From Candidatus Methanoperedens sp. (GTDB lineage: Archaea > Halobacteriota > Methanosarcinia > Methanosarcinales > Methanoperedenaceae): a stretch of 47,481 nucleotides of DNA. The notes below the pieces were generated by a model. It had not been told where the DNA came from. It made no database searches and worked only from the letters and a program-made list of their open reading frames with translations. The first letter of the stretch is position 1. The number at the start of each line of letters is the position of its first letter. Below, piece by piece: positions 27,215 through 35,506 of the stretch. The position numbers and the translations under genes were made by a program. The stretch covers positions 1 to 47,481 of the forward strand of contig VEPN01000022.1 in assembly GCA_012026835.1 (NCBI GenBank), given 5' to 3'.

Positions 27215-28810
27215 TCACTTATCTTTAAGCTCAATTTTGATCCCCAATATCTCAGCAACAATATTATCCAGATCAATTTTATTCAGATAATCTCTGGATT
27301 TATAAACGAACTTTCCAATTTTTCCAATATTTTCAATAGCCGGAAGTGGCAAACTTCGAATATCTGTAGCATTTACCTGCGTATTCCCGTTGAGTGATCT
27401 AAAGAATTTATCTACAATAGTTGTGTTTAGTATCGATGCTATACCAAAAGCGTCATAGACTGATAAGTTTGCGTTTGGTTTATGAATATAATTTACATGG
27501 TTCTCAATTCCCACTTTATCATAGGGAAATTCGGATTCCAAAAATACAGATGCGTATAACCTGCGCTTCTGCTCTTTCGAGCTGAAACGTTTAACAAGGA
27601 CATAATTTTTAACAGGTAATAGAAGTGGTTTTGTATCATTGCATACCTGAATTGCAGATGCTTTTTTATTTTTATGGTACGGCCATATAACTCTCATTTC
27701 CTGCATATTATGCATCCATAAAAGGGGAACTGATTTTGATTTTGTTAACTCTGGCAGTAAATATTCCTCAGCACGAAAAGATACCACCGGGCCTGTGGAG
27801 ATTTCCAAACCCAATCCATTTAAGGTGTCAGGCCATGAATCTACAATATGCATAACTTCAATGTCATAAGCGGAAGTAGGTATTCTTATAAAGATATCAC
27901 CATTTTTATGGAATATAATATCTTCAGATTGTACCACAAGCTTGTTTATTTTATCAAAATGTTTGTTTTTACTTTCACTTATTATTAGCGTCTCATGCCT
28001 GTTTATTTGTTTTAACTTTCGTATCTTTATAATTATATTCTCTTGAAGAACTTCATCCTGTTCAAAAATTCCCTTTCTTGATTCGAAAATATGGATATTT
28101 GTTATCTGGGCATTACTCAGTAACCATTGTCTAAATGTCTTGTAATACAAGCCGGAACAAAAACTCCTTGGGGTAATAAATACCATTTCTCCGCTGGGCT
28201 TTATCATACTTGCAGATAACGCCATAAAAAAAGCGTATATGTTGGGCTGGCCGGAAATTAATCCCATCATCACAATAGACTGAGGCGAATCTACATTTAA
28301 TTTATAATAAGGAGGATTTGATATTATAAAATCGTATAAAATCTGTTTCCTGTCCGGCCACATTAAATCGGACTTTGTAAAATAACTTTTATTACGTAAA
28401 ATAAAATCCTGTTCATAAATATTGTACTCAACTTTGTGTCCTTTCATTTCTAATTCTGCTTTGCATGATTCTAAAACCATTTTTAAGAACGGCAACAGGT
28501 TGCGGTCATTCTCATAAACATCCATAGTTAAATTAACAATGTTGTCATTTTTTAATAATCGTTCACAAAAGGCTGCAGTTAGAATTCCAGTACCCGCCCC
28601 CGGATCTAAAAGACGAATTGTATCCTGACGTATTTCAAAAAGACTTGCCATGAATGTGCTTACCTGTTCAGGAGTGAAAAATTGTCCTCTTTGCTTCCTG
28701 ATCTCAATACTATGGGCTCTGGAATACAGTTCTGAAAGCCTCTGTGCATATTTCACTAACCCTTCTTGTTTACCCCTTTCAGGAAGTTTCATGAGTAATT
28801 CTAATTTCAT
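27215..28810 (-). CDS. DNA adenine methyltransferase of the BsuBI/PstI system
   Basis: This 531-residue N6-adenine methyltransferase would protect the sites cut by the neighbouring endonuclease. The N-terminal signature RGQFFTPEQV (41-50) precedes SAM-binding motif I (DPGAGTG, 69-75) and the catalytic motif NPPY at 165-168. The C-terminal half is a target-recognition region. The order motif I then NPPY places it with gamma-type enzymes such as M.PstI. The gene starts 21 bases after the DUF58 stop on the same strand and is distinctly A+T-rich. Several CTGCAG sites in this window (for example 2404, 15903, 28573, 39340) would need its protection. Confidence 0.88.
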   Translation of the reverse strand: MKLELLMKLPERGKQEGLVKYAQRLSELYSRAHSIEIRKQRGQFFTPEQVSTFMASLFEIRQDTIRLLDPGAGTGILTAAFCERLLKNDNIVNLTMDVYENDRNLLPFLKMVLESCKAELEMKGHKVEYNIYEQDFILRNKSYFTKSDLMWPDRKQILYDFIISNPPYYKLNVDSPQSIVMMGLISGQPNIYAFFMALSASMIKPSGEMVFITPRSFCSGLYYKTFRQWLLSNAQITNIHIFESRKGIFEQDEVLQENIIIKIRKLKQINRHETLIISESKNKHFDKINKLVVQSEDIIFHKNGDIFIRIPTSAYDIEVMHIVDSWPDTLNGLGLEISTGPVVSFRAEEYLLPELTKSKSVPLLWMHNMQEMRVIWPYHKNKKASAIQVCNDTKPLLLPVKNYVLVKRFSSKEQKRRLYASVFLESEFPYDKVGIENHVNYIHKPNANLSVYDAFGIASILNTTIVDKFFRSLNGNTQVNATDIRSLPLPAIENIGKIGKFVYKSRDYLNKIDLDNIVAEILGIKIELKDK

Positions 28811-28831
28811 ATATGTTTTCTATTACCTCTA

Positions 28832-29692
28832 TTATTTCCCTTTAACATCCCTCTGGCTTATAACCTCGAATATGGCATCAAAAACAGGCTTATCAGTCGT
28901 GACGCTATAGAAATATGCCCCGGCCATAAGACATGTTTCCTTGATGCCTGCAAGATGGTCGTTGAGACGCTTTTCATATTCAGCGCGGAATCTGGGGCTT
29001 GTATAGATGTCCATTTTGGTGTCGGTCTCAAGGTCGATCAATTTTGCTTCACCGCCGAGGTCAAGGCTTTTCTCGATCGGGTCAAGTACCTGAATCAATA
29101 TAAGCTCGTTGTCCCCGAGCCTGAAAATGCTGTTCTTGATGGAATTTATATCTGCCATGAAATCCGAAATCACTATTACAAGCGATCTTGATTTGATAAC
29201 ACTTGCGTACTTTTCCATGCAATAATCAAAATTCGTCTTCCCGGAAAGCGGCGTGGAATTGAGAAGGTCGATGGTCAGGGATAGATATTTCCTGCCGCGC
29301 TTGGGTTTTGTGATATTTATTTCTTCTCCGAACGTGGATACACCGAATTTCTCGTTATCCTTTGTCACAAGATAGGCAAAACCCAGAGCAAGCATTGCCG
29401 CATACTCGAATTTATTGCGGAAATCCATGCTTTTGCTTGTATCAAGAAGGATATGCGTGGTAAGGCTTTTTTCTTCCTCGAATTCCTTTACATAGAGTTT
29501 CTCGGTTCGCCCGTACACTTTCCAGTCGATTATCTTGAAATCATCCCCCTGCGAGTATTCCCTGTAACTCACAGGTTCCATGCCGCGACCTTTTAAGATC
29601 GAGCGCCGACTGCCGCTATACGCAGTGGACACGCGTTTTCGTATCATGAACGAGAAGCGGTCAAGCTCCTTGAAGAATGAGGTGTCAATCAT
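28832..29692 (-). CDS. DUF58 protein of the MoxR/VWA operon
   Basis: The 286-residue protein is a DUF58 member with the family hallmark YREYSQGDDFKIIDWKVYGR (about 43-62) and a VWA-like fold starting at LLDTSKSMDF. DUF58 proteins usually stand between MoxR and the Bat-type VWA genes. That order is kept here except that a restriction-modification pair follows directly and a repeat cluster precedes it. No membrane helix is visible, so it is probably cytoplasmic. The SD before the ATG is weak. Confidence 0.88.
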   Translation of the reverse strand: MIDTSFFKELDRFSFMIRKRVSTAYSGSRRSILKGRGMEPVSYREYSQGDDFKIIDWKVYGRTEKLYVKEFEEEKSLTTHILLDTSKSMDFRNKFEYAAMLALGFAYLVTKDNEKFGVSTFGEEINITKPKRGRKYLSLTIDLLNSTPLSGKTNFDYCMEKYASVIKSRSLVIVISDFMADINSIKNSIFRLGDNELILIQVLDPIEKSLDLGGEAKLIDLETDTKMDIYTSPRFRAEYEKRLNDHLAGIKETCLMAGAYFYSVTTDKPVFDAIFEVISQRDVKGK

Positions 29693-29746
29693 TTATTTCA
29701 CTTTTCTGATTAAATCCATTATTGGTAGTCAGTTTAATGTGAGATA

Positions 29747-29827
29747 GAACACGGATTGCACGGATGACACGGATACACACGGATTTCGTATCCGTGAAAA
29801 TCCGTCCAATCCGTGTCATCCGTGTTC
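29747..29827. repeat. CACGGAT-type inverted repeat element
   Basis: Units of (A)CACGGAT occur in direct order on the left (29748-29784) and inverted on the right (29785-29827), so the whole can fold into a long hairpin. The centre is CACGGAT-TTCGT-ATCCGTG at 29778-29796. This motif is one I associate with widely dispersed intergenic repeats in several bacterial and archaeal genomes. Confidence 0.8.
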
Positions 29828-29860
29828 TTTGTCGGTGTGGTGATTTCTTTTCATAGCAGA

Positions 29861-29918
29861 GCGCAAAAGTCGCAAAGAACATTGCAGCTATGCTTTGCGT
29901 TCTTCGCGTCCTTTGCGG
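29861..29918. repeat. CGCAAAG-type inverted repeat element
   Basis: CGCAAAAGTCGCAAAGAAC on the left is answered by GCGTTCTTCGCGTCCTTTGC on the right, around a short variable loop. It is built like the preceding element but from a different unit, and belongs to the same class of dispersed intergenic repeats. Confidence 0.75.
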
Positions 29919-29950
29919 TGTAAGACGGTCAATTAATCGCAAACTTACCC

Positions 29951-29990
29951 GATGAACAAATCTACGTTCATCTGCGTTTATCTGCGGTTT
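29951..29990. repeat. TCTGCG-type tandem repeat element
   Basis: TACGTTCATCTGCGTTTATC and TGCGGTTT form imperfect tandem units of the ATCTGCGTTT type. It is the third distinct short repeat in 250 bases and lacks the inverted half seen in the first two. Confidence 0.65.
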
Positions 29991-30114
29991 ATTATATTTT
30001 TTAGTCTTGACAGCTATTTGCATACTCTAATTCCTATATTCTGGGGAAAAATGAAGCTCTCCTTTTATATCAGTCATCAATAATCGCCTATTTATATTTC
30101 AGATGGCAAATCAT

Positions 30115-31062
30115 CTATTTCACGGTTTTCAGGATGTCCGCAATCACCTGGTCTGTTGTCATGCCTTTGCGCTCTGACTCGAATGTAAGAATAACACGGT
30201 GGCGAAGTACTACATAGGCCATGGCATCGATGTCCTCCTTGCTCACATAATTCCTGCCCCTGATAAGGGCCCGTGCCTTGGCTGCCAGGATGATGCCTAT
30301 GGAAGCCCGCGGGGATGCGCCATATTCTATATGCTCGCTCTTCTGCCTTGTGGCGCCCACTATCTTGATAGCTCTTGTTTTAATATCCTCGGCTATGGGG
30401 ACATCACGCGTGAGTTTTTGCAATTCAAGCACCTCGTTCTTCGTGACTGCCCGGTTCACGGAAGGTACGATGTTTTTTGTATACCTGTTTACGATCTCGT
30501 TTTCATCCTCGAACGTGGGGTAATCCATCAATATCTTGAGCAGGAACCTGTCCAGTTGCGCCTCGGGTAATGGATAGGTGCCTTCCATCTCTATGGGGTT
30601 TTGTGTGGCAAGAATGAAAAAAGGCCTGTCCAGGGGATAAGTCTTGTTTGCTACAGTTACCTGTTTTTCCTGCATCGCCTCAAGCAGCGCGCTCTGGGTC
30701 TTGGGCGACGCCCTGTTGATCTCATCAGCGAGCACGATGTTTGCGAACACAGGGCCCGGCTCAAAACGGTACTGCTTCTTCCCGTTCACATCCTCAATGA
30801 TATTTGTGCCAGTGATATCCGAAGGCATAAGATCGGGAGTGCACTGGATCCTGTTGAATTTAAGGTCAAGGGCTTTGGCTATCGTGCTTATGGTAAGTGT
30901 TTTCGCAAGCCCCGGATTGCTCTCGACAAGTGCATGGCTGTTGCACAGGATCGCTATCAGCATCTGTTCGATGGCCTCATGCTGCCCGACAATGACTTTG
31001 CCGATCTCATCGAGCAGTTCCTTGAAAATCCTGTTTGAGCTCTTGTATGTCTCATCACTCAT
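30115..31062 (-). CDS. MoxR-family AAA+ ATPase
   Basis: The 315-residue ATPase belongs to the MoxR group, which works with VWA proteins in maturation or metal insertion of target complexes. Walker A is ESNPGLAKT (about 47-55), in the form usual for MoxR, Walker B is VLADEIN (about 110-116), and sensor 1 falls in ATQNPIEMEGTYPLPEAQLD. The MoxR helical insert and lid are present. It is preceded on the same strand by a membrane protein gene (12 bases away) and followed, after the repeat interval, by DUF58 and the VWA genes. The target is not evident. Confidence 0.93.
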   Translation of the reverse strand: MSDETYKSSNRIFKELLDEIGKVIVGQHEAIEQMLIAILCNSHALVESNPGLAKTLTISTIAKALDLKFNRIQCTPDLMPSDITGTNIIEDVNGKKQYRFEPGPVFANIVLADEINRASPKTQSALLEAMQEKQVTVANKTYPLDRPFFILATQNPIEMEGTYPLPEAQLDRFLLKILMDYPTFEDENEIVNRYTKNIVPSVNRAVTKNEVLELQKLTRDVPIAEDIKTRAIKIVGATRQKSEHIEYGASPRASIGIILAAKARALIRGRNYVSKEDIDAMAYVVLRHRVILTFESERKGMTTDQVIADILKTVK

Positions 31063-31074
31063 GTTTTAACCTCT

Positions 31075-31953
31075 TCATATCTTACTCCGTTCGATTGCAT
31101 ATTTATTGATCAATTCTTTTTCGGTTTCGGATTTTTTCATCAGCGTACTGTATCCCCCGTCGGAAACATTTGAACCCAGCACATCCACAGGGAATGCACC
31201 TGATTTGATGAACTGGTTCTGTGACGGGTCATAATCCTTCGGCACGTTTCCGAGCCCCCCACCCACCTGGAGCGTCAGGTCAACGGGCTTTCCTTCAACC
31301 GGGGCGATGTTCGGTTTGCCGAATATTTCCCCTGACCCTGTATTCCCGGCTTTGTTTTCCTCCATATTCGCGTCTGCGAAAGGGTTGAGTGTCTCATTGG
31401 TGACATTTCCCAGGTTTCCACCTACAGTGTTCATAAAATTCTCCACATCATTCGGCGGTATCCGGGCTTCGGGTGTTATCAGGATTGCTACCGCTGCCAC
31501 AATGAATACTATAGTGAGAATGATTTTTGCAGCTATCCTTCTTTTTGAAAAAAGCTGTGAGGCCGAAACTTTCCCAAGCATTTCGGAAACATAGCTCTTA
31601 AGAGATTCAACGATAACATTGCTTTCGTCCCTGTTATCACAGGCCGTCCTTAACCTTTCATTTAACTCCGGGTATTTATTCTCGATTAAAAGAGTGACGT
31701 TCTTTTTCTTATCTTTCCTGTGGAGTAAAAGCGCCCCGATGAGCGCGATCACAAGAGACACGGCAGGCGGGATGATGCCAAGCGGGATCGGTGGATTTGG
31801 AAATGACTTTTCAAGGAAAAACTGCAGGTTAAGGATGATAAAGGCTGCGTAGGATATACTGGTTATAATGATCAAATCCAGGATAAAGAGGAAACGCATT
31901 TTCTTGAAAAATCCCGCCCTCACAGTCTTTAGTTTATCAAGGAAATCGTCCAT
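31075..31953 (-). CDS. Membrane protein opening the MoxR operon
   Basis: The 292-residue product has three hydrophobic helices in its first half (about 21-45, 58-80 and 143-163), with a cytoplasmic stretch between the second and third. A glycine- and asparagine-rich, probably external tail follows (about 165-292). I recognise no named domain, although membrane proteins of similar layout commonly start MoxR/DUF58/VWA operons. GGTGA before the ATG is a good SD. The stop is 12 bases from the moxR start, so the two are co-transcribed. Confidence 0.7.
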   Translation of the reverse strand: MDDFLDKLKTVRAGFFKKMRFLFILDLIIITSISYAAFIILNLQFFLEKSFPNPPIPLGIIPPAVSLVIALIGALLLHRKDKKKNVTLLIENKYPELNERLRTACDNRDESNVIVESLKSYVSEMLGKVSASQLFSKRRIAAKIILTIVFIVAAVAILITPEARIPPNDVENFMNTVGGNLGNVTNETLNPFADANMEENKAGNTGSGEIFGKPNIAPVEGKPVDLTLQVGGGLGNVPKDYDPSQNQFIKSGAFPVDVLGSNVSDGGYSTLMKKSETEKELINKYAIERSKI

Positions 31954-32395
31954 TTATTCACCTTCGTTCAGTCACCTTCTTTTGCTTTATTGTTATTATT
32001 TATATTAATAATATCGTAATTAGTATTTTTAGTTAAGTTTTGGCCTTGTTTTATCCAATTTTAATACATTTCATAATAAACTATCATTTCCTGAAATAAT
32101 TTCCGGACTCTACATGTCCGATATGTAATGGGAAAGGATATGTTCCAGCAAATGACCTTTTTGGTAGTTTAGCTGAGATTGGTGGTCAGAAACCTAAAAA
32201 GTGCAAAGACTGTGGTGGAACAAGTGAAATTTGATGATGAATTTCATTAAAAATGAATCTGATGAGGATTAACCAATCCACTCGCCCTAATTGGAGCAAT
32301 ACAGAAGACAAAAACATTTCATATGATAAGTGTTAAGATAATGAGAACCATAAGAAAGCTAAAAAGGTTGAGGTATAGATAAAAGGGGCGAAAAC
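31954..32395. other. Interval between the MoxR operon and the accessory stretch
   Basis: These 442 bases are A+T-rich. Apart from the zinc-finger remnant at 32100-32234 I see no gene; T-rich and TATA-like stretches near 32000-32040 probably belong to the promoter of the minus-strand operon, and AAAAGGGGCG at about 32381-32390 is the SD of the next gene. Confidence 0.5.
32100..32234 (+). pseudogene. DnaJ-type zinc-finger remnant
   Basis: One frame reads CPICNGKGYVPAND and ends CKDCGGTSEI before a stop at 32232-32234, giving two CxxCxG halves like those in the DnaJ zinc-finger region. There is a stop in frame at 32097 and no ATG, GTG or TTG start between, so only a C-terminal scrap survives. 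It is a broken gene or a piece carried in by rearrangement. Confidence 0.5.
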
Positions 32396-33430
32396 ATGAG
32401 GATAGATAAAATAAATGTGATGCCAGTACAGAACTCAATAAATCCTGAATTATTGTTTGAAATAGAATTTTTTGTTCGAAGGGATTTTGAAATTCCTGTT
32501 GATATTACAGGCAGTGTACTTTCAGATGAAAATAGGAAGATAGCAAATATCTATGGACTTATGCATATGCCAAATCAGACTTTTGAATTAGCTGCTGAGC
32601 ATCGCCGAAGAAGGGAAGGGGAAGAAAAACGTGTTATTAAATTAATTGCCTCTTTAAATCAGAAAGTATTGGATTATATCGAAACATTAAGAATAAAAGA
32701 TAGAAAAGGTGATGTTAATTTAACTCTCGATATATTCATAAAATTAGTTGTACCAAATACTATGATATCTCCTCTAACTATAGCCAAAATTAATTTAGGA
32801 AGAGATGAATTAGAACACCAAAATAAAAGCCTTGTAGCTTATGAACATAGTGGTGAAGTTACTCCTTCGTATAATAATATGTGGATTTTATCTGGTGATG
32901 GTAGTCCAATATTTATTAAAATAATAGATTATAATTTTAAAAACCAGATTGTTATACGTTCAAGCGATTGGATACACGATTATTGCCCTATATATCAGAC
33001 AGGTCGATTTTCCGTGTTTGAATATTTACTGCCCGATTACATAGAAGGTTCAGGAAGTATAGAGGAGCGATTAAACGAATCAATCAATGCCATTAAAAAG
33101 ATGGAAGAGAGCCTGATTAGGGGAGACTGGAACGGGGTAATTGAAGATTCGAGAGTTGTCTGGGAGCTATTAAGAAATCAAGACGAAATCAAAGATTTAT
33201 TAAAGCGAGATGGATACACGGAGCCAGCATTTGATGATCTAAATGAATGTTTGAAAAAATTATTTGAATTTTCATCAAAGTTTATTCACAGGTTAGATAA
33301 AGAAAAAAAGAAGACAATGCCAGAAATTAGAGCATCCAAAGAAGATGCTTACTTAATATATGCTGTGTCAATGAATATTATAAATCTAATTTCAAAAAAG
33401 ATGCAACGATTAAATCTTAAAATTTCATGA
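32396..33430 (+). CDS. Unrecognised two-part protein of 344 residues
   Basis: The first 210 residues look beta-rich, with alternating hydrophobic strands and a basic patch (about residues 68-80, HRRRREGEEKR). The C-terminal 130 residues are helical, with FSSKFIHRLDKEKKK and then ASKEDAYLIYAV. The helical part recalls HEPN-like or abortive-infection domains but lacks a clear RX4-6H motif. The SD AAAAGGGG precedes the ATG. It is A+T-rich, stands alone after a gene remnant, and opens a stretch of unrelated small genes. I do not assign a function. Confidence 0.6.
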   Translation: MRIDKINVMPVQNSINPELLFEIEFFVRRDFEIPVDITGSVLSDENRKIANIYGLMHMPNQTFELAAEHRRRREGEEKRVIKLIASLNQKVLDYIETLRIKDRKGDVNLTLDIFIKLVVPNTMISPLTIAKINLGRDELEHQNKSLVAYEHSGEVTPSYNNMWILSGDGSPIFIKIIDYNFKNQIVIRSSDWIHDYCPIYQTGRFSVFEYLLPDYIEGSGSIEERLNESINAIKKMEESLIRGDWNGVIEDSRVVWELLRNQDEIKDLLKRDGYTEPAFDDLNECLKKLFEFSSKFIHRLDKEKKKTMPEIRASKEDAYLIYAVSMNIINLISKKMQRLNLKIS

Positions 33431-33678
33431 GAATTAAATCCAAAGATTGTCTCTGGGACGAGTTCGTTAGGTTTAGGACTATTAGATTATTCCAGAAGCT
33501 ATATTGAACAATTATCGATGATATTTAATGGAGAATAAGATTAAGAAGGTTCTGGATAGGAACTGGATGAAGTATTCAAAAGAAGCCTCAAGTTGAATGT
33601 CTCGATTTTCATATACTTAGGATTTATATATGTGTATGATTGATTTACTTCATTGCAACGAAGGACGATGATGATTAA
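33431..33678. other. Interval before the HEPN-like gene
   Basis: No gene is seen in these 248 bases. TTTATATATG at about 33632-33641 is a possible TATA box for the next gene, about 40 bases before its ATG. Confidence 0.4.
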
Positions 33679-34227
33679 ATGGCTAATGAAATTGACAGAG
33701 TAAAAATCTGGAATTCATATTTATGTGAAGCACACAAATTCGCGAGCAAGTTAAAAAATAGTAATGATCTTGACTGCATGGAATTAAAAGGAGGAACACT
33801 CCTACTTGAAGAGCATTACTCTTTAATGACAATATTGCATTTAGCTTTGGCGATTGAGGCACGAACTAATCATCTTCTATTCGAATTGAAAGAAAAAGGG
33901 ACAATCAATATAGACCTACGAGAATCAGTAGAATACCTAAATGGAAAACGAAAATGGGCTATATTACCTCGGATAGCAGGAAAGGAAACAATAATTGATT
34001 TTGATACCATGCCTCATAAATCAATTAAAGAAATATATAAATATAGAGACAGATTTGTTCATGTTCTTTATAGTAAAGAAGATTTCATAGAAAAAATACC
34101 TGATAAAAGTGAAACAATTGGACTTTATAACAACTTTATTGAAGCCATGTGGAATTTGAATGAAATTCTTGGTCGGGTAGAATCAAATGAATCGGGACTA
34201 TCTGCAATGAAACGTCTTAAAGTTTAA
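33679..34227 (+). CDS. HEPN-like protein
   Basis: This 182-residue, largely helical protein has an RX4H motif (R123 to H128 in YRDRFVH), the active-site pattern of HEPN ribonucleases, and an upstream helix (LALAIEARTNHLLFEL, about 55-70) that fits the HEPN four-helix fold. HEPN proteins often act as RNA-cutting toxins in defence or toxin-antitoxin pairs. No nucleotidyltransferase partner of the usual kind adjoins it. The next gene begins 44 bases later. The assignment rests on motif and predicted helices only. Confidence 0.5.
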   Translation: MANEIDRVKIWNSYLCEAHKFASKLKNSNDLDCMELKGGTLLLEEHYSLMTILHLALAIEARTNHLLFELKEKGTINIDLRESVEYLNGKRKWAILPRIAGKETIIDFDTMPHKSIKEIYKYRDRFVHVLYSKEDFIEKIPDKSETIGLYNNFIEAMWNLNEILGRVESNESGLSAMKRLKV

Positions 34228-34271
34228 AATAACGGGAGTGTAACAAAATTTGTGCAGGTTGTGGAGATAAT

Positions 34272-34769
34272 ATGGATATTACAGAAGGAAACTTACAAAT
34301 ATTTTATGGTTGGCTGTTAGGTGTTTTAGGTTCTATTATCACCCCATTTTTAGTTGCTGTTGTTCAAAAATGGCAAGATAAAAGAAATTTTAAGAGGATC
34401 ATAAGGGAAGATATGAAGCTAAAATTATCACATTTGAAAAGTAATAACGAACAGATAACTTTACTTCTTAATGGCGAAACTTTAGATTCACTAATAGCTA
34501 AATTACCAAACTATCAAAAAAAGTTTCTTGTAGTACATGATAATATTTCTACAGATTTATATAATCAAAATTACATAAGATTTTTAGAATATTTCAACAA
34601 CAAACCTGATTTATTGAAATTCTATCAAAGTATTTCACGTTTAACTTTATTTACAGATATCTTAGAAGATTCATATAATAAAAGTGCCAATGAATATAAT
34701 GTAATGTTTCTCACTTATTGGAGTCACCTTCAACACCTCATATCTGATGGAGAGAAGATTTCAATTTAA
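34272..34769 (+). CDS. Small protein with N-terminal membrane helix, unknown
   Basis: The 165-residue product has one clear hydrophobic helix (about residues 12-33, FYGWLLGVLGSIITPFLVAV) then a basic, helical cytoplasmic part starting QKWQDKRNFKRI. No catalytic motif is seen. SD GTGGAG precedes the ATG. It follows the HEPN-like gene on the same strand and may be co-transcribed. A membrane-anchored partner, as in some abortive-infection pairs, is a possibility that position alone suggests. Confidence 0.55.
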   Translation: MDITEGNLQIFYGWLLGVLGSIITPFLVAVVQKWQDKRNFKRIIREDMKLKLSHLKSNNEQITLLLNGETLDSLIAKLPNYQKKFLVVHDNISTDLYNQNYIRFLEYFNNKPDLLKFYQSISRLTLFTDILEDSYNKSANEYNVMFLTYWSHLQHLISDGEKISI

Positions 34770-34869
34770 ACAACAATACTTGGCTATTTTTCTGATACAC
34801 CAAAACGATATATATTTGAAGATATATATGAATTATATAAATATATATTAACTCAGGAAAGTGATTATA

Positions 34870-35151
34870 ATGCCAACATTAGATATTACAGAAAGAATAA
34901 AAATGAGCAGAAAAGAAATTGTTGAGGTAGCTCGAATATTTGAAAAAACGACAGATTATCCAACCAGTTGTTTGGCAGTCGAATTTGCTTCAAAACAAAA
35001 TCTAAATAAAAATCAAATGCTGGTTTTAGGATTTGCAATGGGACAGCACAGTGTTCGATATACTCTTGAGCAGTTTGGTATTGATATCGACAAAATAATG
35101 GAGAATGGACTCATAGATTCAATAGAAAGAGAAAAGAAAATCGGAAAGTAA
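34870..35151 (+). CDS. Small helical protein, unknown
   Basis: The ATG at 34870 is preferred to an upstream GTG at 34861 because GGAAAGTGA just before it can act as SD. The product has 93 residues and is predicted to be all helical, with no cysteines or histidines arranged as a metal site. TATA-like sequences lie in the strongly A+T-rich 100 bases upstream. No family is recognised. Confidence 0.5.
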   Translation: MPTLDITERIKMSRKEIVEVARIFEKTTDYPTSCLAVEFASKQNLNKNQMLVLGFAMGQHSVRYTLEQFGIDIDKIMENGLIDSIEREKKIGK

Positions 35152-35355
35152 AAACAAATTGGAGTGCACCTATCTAAGAAATTAATTTTAATTTTTAATT
35201 CTTCAACATTATGTTATTTTAGCGAAACCATCTATATCTTTTTTATATTAAATCTTCGGGACAATTTTTTACTATCCGAAAGGTTTTTCTGTCCTTACTG
35301 CTATTTCGTGCCTAATCCCAGGGTTTTATGAAGGTTATTGACCCATTTGCGAAGG

Positions 35356-35366
35356 TAGATATACAA
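35356..35366 (+). promoter_or_regulatory. TATA-like box of tRNA-Phe
   Basis: TAGATATACAA lies about 24-34 bases before the first base of the tRNA, the usual distance for an archaeal tRNA promoter. Confidence 0.5.
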
Positions 35367-35389
35367 TGGCGGCAATTAGCCCCTCGTAT

Positions 35390-35463
35390 GCCCAGATAGC
35401 TCAGCCTGGGAGAGCGCTGCGCTGAAGACGCAGATGTCCCCGGTTCAAGTCCGGGTCTGGGCA
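35390..35463 (+). tRNA. tRNA-Phe (anticodon GAA)
   Basis: The cloverleaf is complete: acceptor GCCCAGA with TCTGGGC, D arm GCTC/GAGC, anticodon stem CTGCG/CGCAG around CTGAAGA (anticodon GAA, phenylalanine), a five-base variable loop, and T arm CCCGG/CCGGG around TTCAAGT. The discriminator base is A. No intron, and CCA is not encoded. It lies inside an accessory stretch, and tRNA genes are common integration targets in archaea; I find no second copy of its 3' end in this window. Confidence 0.97.
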
Positions 35464-35506
35464 TAGTTCTTCTTGCACGAATCTTAAACGAGAATGTGGT
35501 TATCAA

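Larger units (their letters stand above)
29693..30114. other. Gene-free interval with dispersed-type repeats
   Basis: These 422 bases between moxR and the DUF58 gene hold three different repeat elements and no convincing gene. An open frame of 112 codons on the minus strand runs through all three, but its product is a low-complexity chain of repeat translations. The interval interrupts an otherwise close-packed operon. Confidence 0.7.

Noticed and set aside
29747-29990. CRISPR array
   Set aside because: The repeats are of three kinds and form hairpins; there are no evenly spaced repeats with unique spacers here or elsewhere in the window.
29685-30023. Open frame of 112 codons on the minus strand
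   Set aside because: It is a translation of the three repeat elements end to end, with arginine-rich low complexity and no start signal.
34238-34265. CxxC-like coding remnant (ICAGCGDN) before the 34272 gene
   Set aside because: Only eight codons resemble a zinc ribbon; not enough to call a gene remnant.
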